Positions 63,021 through 64,000 of a stretch of DNA of 64,000 nucleotides are shown here, piece by piece. The DNA comes from Collinsella aerofaciens. Its GTDB lineage: Bacteria > Actinomycetota > Coriobacteriia > Coriobacteriales > Coriobacteriaceae. The translations under genes and the position numbers were made by a program. The notes under the pieces were generated by a model. That model was given only the letters and a program-made list of their open reading frames with translations. It was not told the DNA's origin and did no database searches. The DNA lies in NCBI RefSeq assembly GCF_015561195.1, contig NZ_JADMSU010000004.1, positions 124,001-188,000 of the forward strand, written 5' to 3'. Each line of letters starts with the position of its first letter. The first letter of the stretch is position 1.

Positions 63021-64000
63021 CTACTCCTCAGAACCGTCGTCGCGCTTACGGCTGCGGATGAGATGTGCCACGCCAATGCACAGCACCGCGCCACCAGCAA
63101 TCCAAGTAAAGGTCACGCCGTTAAGACCGGTCAGTGGGAGGTTGATCTGTTTGGTATTGCCGACGGTAATGTTAAAGGTGCCGTCGGAGTTTGTGATGGT
63201 ATCAGCTTTGGCCTCAAGCTTGTTATCGCCAACTTTACCCTCGCCATTATCGTTGATGCCGGCGATAAGCTTGTCAGATTCGGTCATAGAAAGCACTAGG
63301 CTTTCAATTTGAGTCCCATCCTCTGACATGGTCGGAACGATCTTGAAATCGAACGGTAAGATATCGGCATAACCGTCGAGATGTTTCTCTGTCACGGTAT
63401 ATGTGCCGGCATCGAGACCCGTCACCGTAAAACATCCGTCGTTCTTGGTCTGGAATACATATTCCTCGGTGGAGAGGGTGCCATCGTCCCGAACAAACTT
63501 ACCATCCAAGGTCTTATCGTTTGGTTTATTCACCTGAATGGTAAACTGGGCACCGTTCAGAGCCCGCTCCGTTCCCAAGTCGACCTTATTGATCTTTAGG
63601 CCGTAGGTGTAGTCCCTGACAGTGTCGGGCACGGTTTGACCATGGTCGGTGGTCATGGGGTTGTTGGAGTAGTAAAGCGTTACGGTGTTGGGATTGCCCT
63701 TTCCGCCATCATTCCTACCGACGACCGCATGGCTATTGATCTGTGCCGTATAGGAAACAACGATGCAAGAATCCTTGGTGATGGTCACGTCTGGGATAGT
63801 TTTAAGGTTGTCGCGGGTCCATGTCGTCGTAACGCTACCGTCAGATGGATCAGCATTAGAGGACGCCTCGGTAAAGGCATTCGTAATGTCTGTAGCCGTA
63901 TTATTCTCGTGGTTCGGATCAGCTTTCGCCGCCGTATACGAAGCGTACAGATAGACCTTGACGCTATTCTTCTGCAGCGTCAGGCCCTTGGAAATCTGAT
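63021..64000 (-). CDS. isopeptide-forming pilin subunit with LPLTG anchor (5' end outside window)
   Basis: The frame is open to the right edge, so only the C-terminal 326 residues are seen. LKINKVDLGTERALNGAQFTI starts a Cna-B/SpaA-type domain, and GTYTVTEKHLDGY is its E-box, whose Glu assists isopeptide bond formation. The end is INLPLTG, a hydrophobic helix and RSRKRDDGSEE, a sortase signal. Such proteins form pilus shafts or tips; the pilin sortase would be expected beyond the window. Confidence 0.88.
   Translation of the reverse strand, partial: QISKGLTLQKNSVKVYLYASYTAAKADPNHENNTATDITNAFTEASSNADPSDGSVTTTWTRDNLKTIPDVTITKDSCIVVSYTAQINSHAVVGRNDGGKGNPNTVTLYYSNNPMTTDHGQTVPDTVRDYTYGLKINKVDLGTERALNGAQFTIQVNKPNDKTLDGKFVRDDGTLSTEEYVFQTKNDGCFTVTGLDAGTYTVTEKHLDGYADILPFDFKIVPTMSEDGTQIESLVLSMTESDKLIAGINDNGEGKVGDNKLEAKADTITNSDGTFNITVGNTKQINLPLTGLNGVTFTWIAGGAVLCIGVAHLIRSRKRDDGSEE

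Overview
The window looks like a chromosome segment of a high-GC Gram-positive gut actinobacterium of the class Coriobacteriia, most like Collinsella. Support comes from the gene families themselves: a membrane-bound LuxR-type regulator, sortase-anchored surface proteins with LAATG/LVATG-type signals, a class B sortase, a very large anchored glycosidase and an isopeptide pilin. Most genes are on the minus strand, start after clear AGGAGG-type ribosome sites, and often share promoters.

Layout: 0-6 kb holds three secreted surface proteins (a BspA-type leucine-rich repeat protein and two modular proteins sharing signal peptide and anchor), then a divergent membrane LuxR regulator. 7.7-11.4 kb is a polar amino acid ABC importer operon with a cytidylate-kinase-like gene. 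11.6-15 kb carries a YqeY protein, a PrsA-type foldase, an orphan PTS EIIA and a RelB/PIN toxin-antitoxin pair. 15.2-28.7 kb is the most unusual part: a set of zinc-ribbon plus membrane proteins around an SPFH protein, interrupted by a zinc-finger regulator and an AAA ATPase read the other way. 29-36.3 kb holds purN, purM, purF and purE with a membrane protein, a MoaE-like gene and a class B sortase between them. 36.6-43 kb is one gene for a 2136-residue GH31 glycosidase. 44-48.7 kb is carAB behind a PyrR-type RNA hairpin. 48.9-58.7 kb runs rpsF-ssb-rpsR-rplI-dnaB-purA-purD-nudix-ABC exporter-membrane protein. 59.2-64 kb has two serine tRNAs, a nuclease-like gene flanked by 79-bp inverted palindromic repeats, a TRIC channel, a bactofilin-like membrane protein and the 3' part of a pilin gene.

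Functionally the window combines de novo purine and carbamoyl phosphate synthesis (purF, purN, purM, purE, purD, purA, carA, carB), core replication and translation genes, and a cell-envelope set (adhesins, pilin, glycosidase, sortase, foldase, stress-type membrane proteins). Intergenic regions carry many short palindromes: a dispersed family with a GGGGACAG core, paired 16-bp inverted repeats, a MITE-like 196-bp element and direct repeats around the glycosidase. No transposase, integrase, CRISPR array or rRNA was seen.
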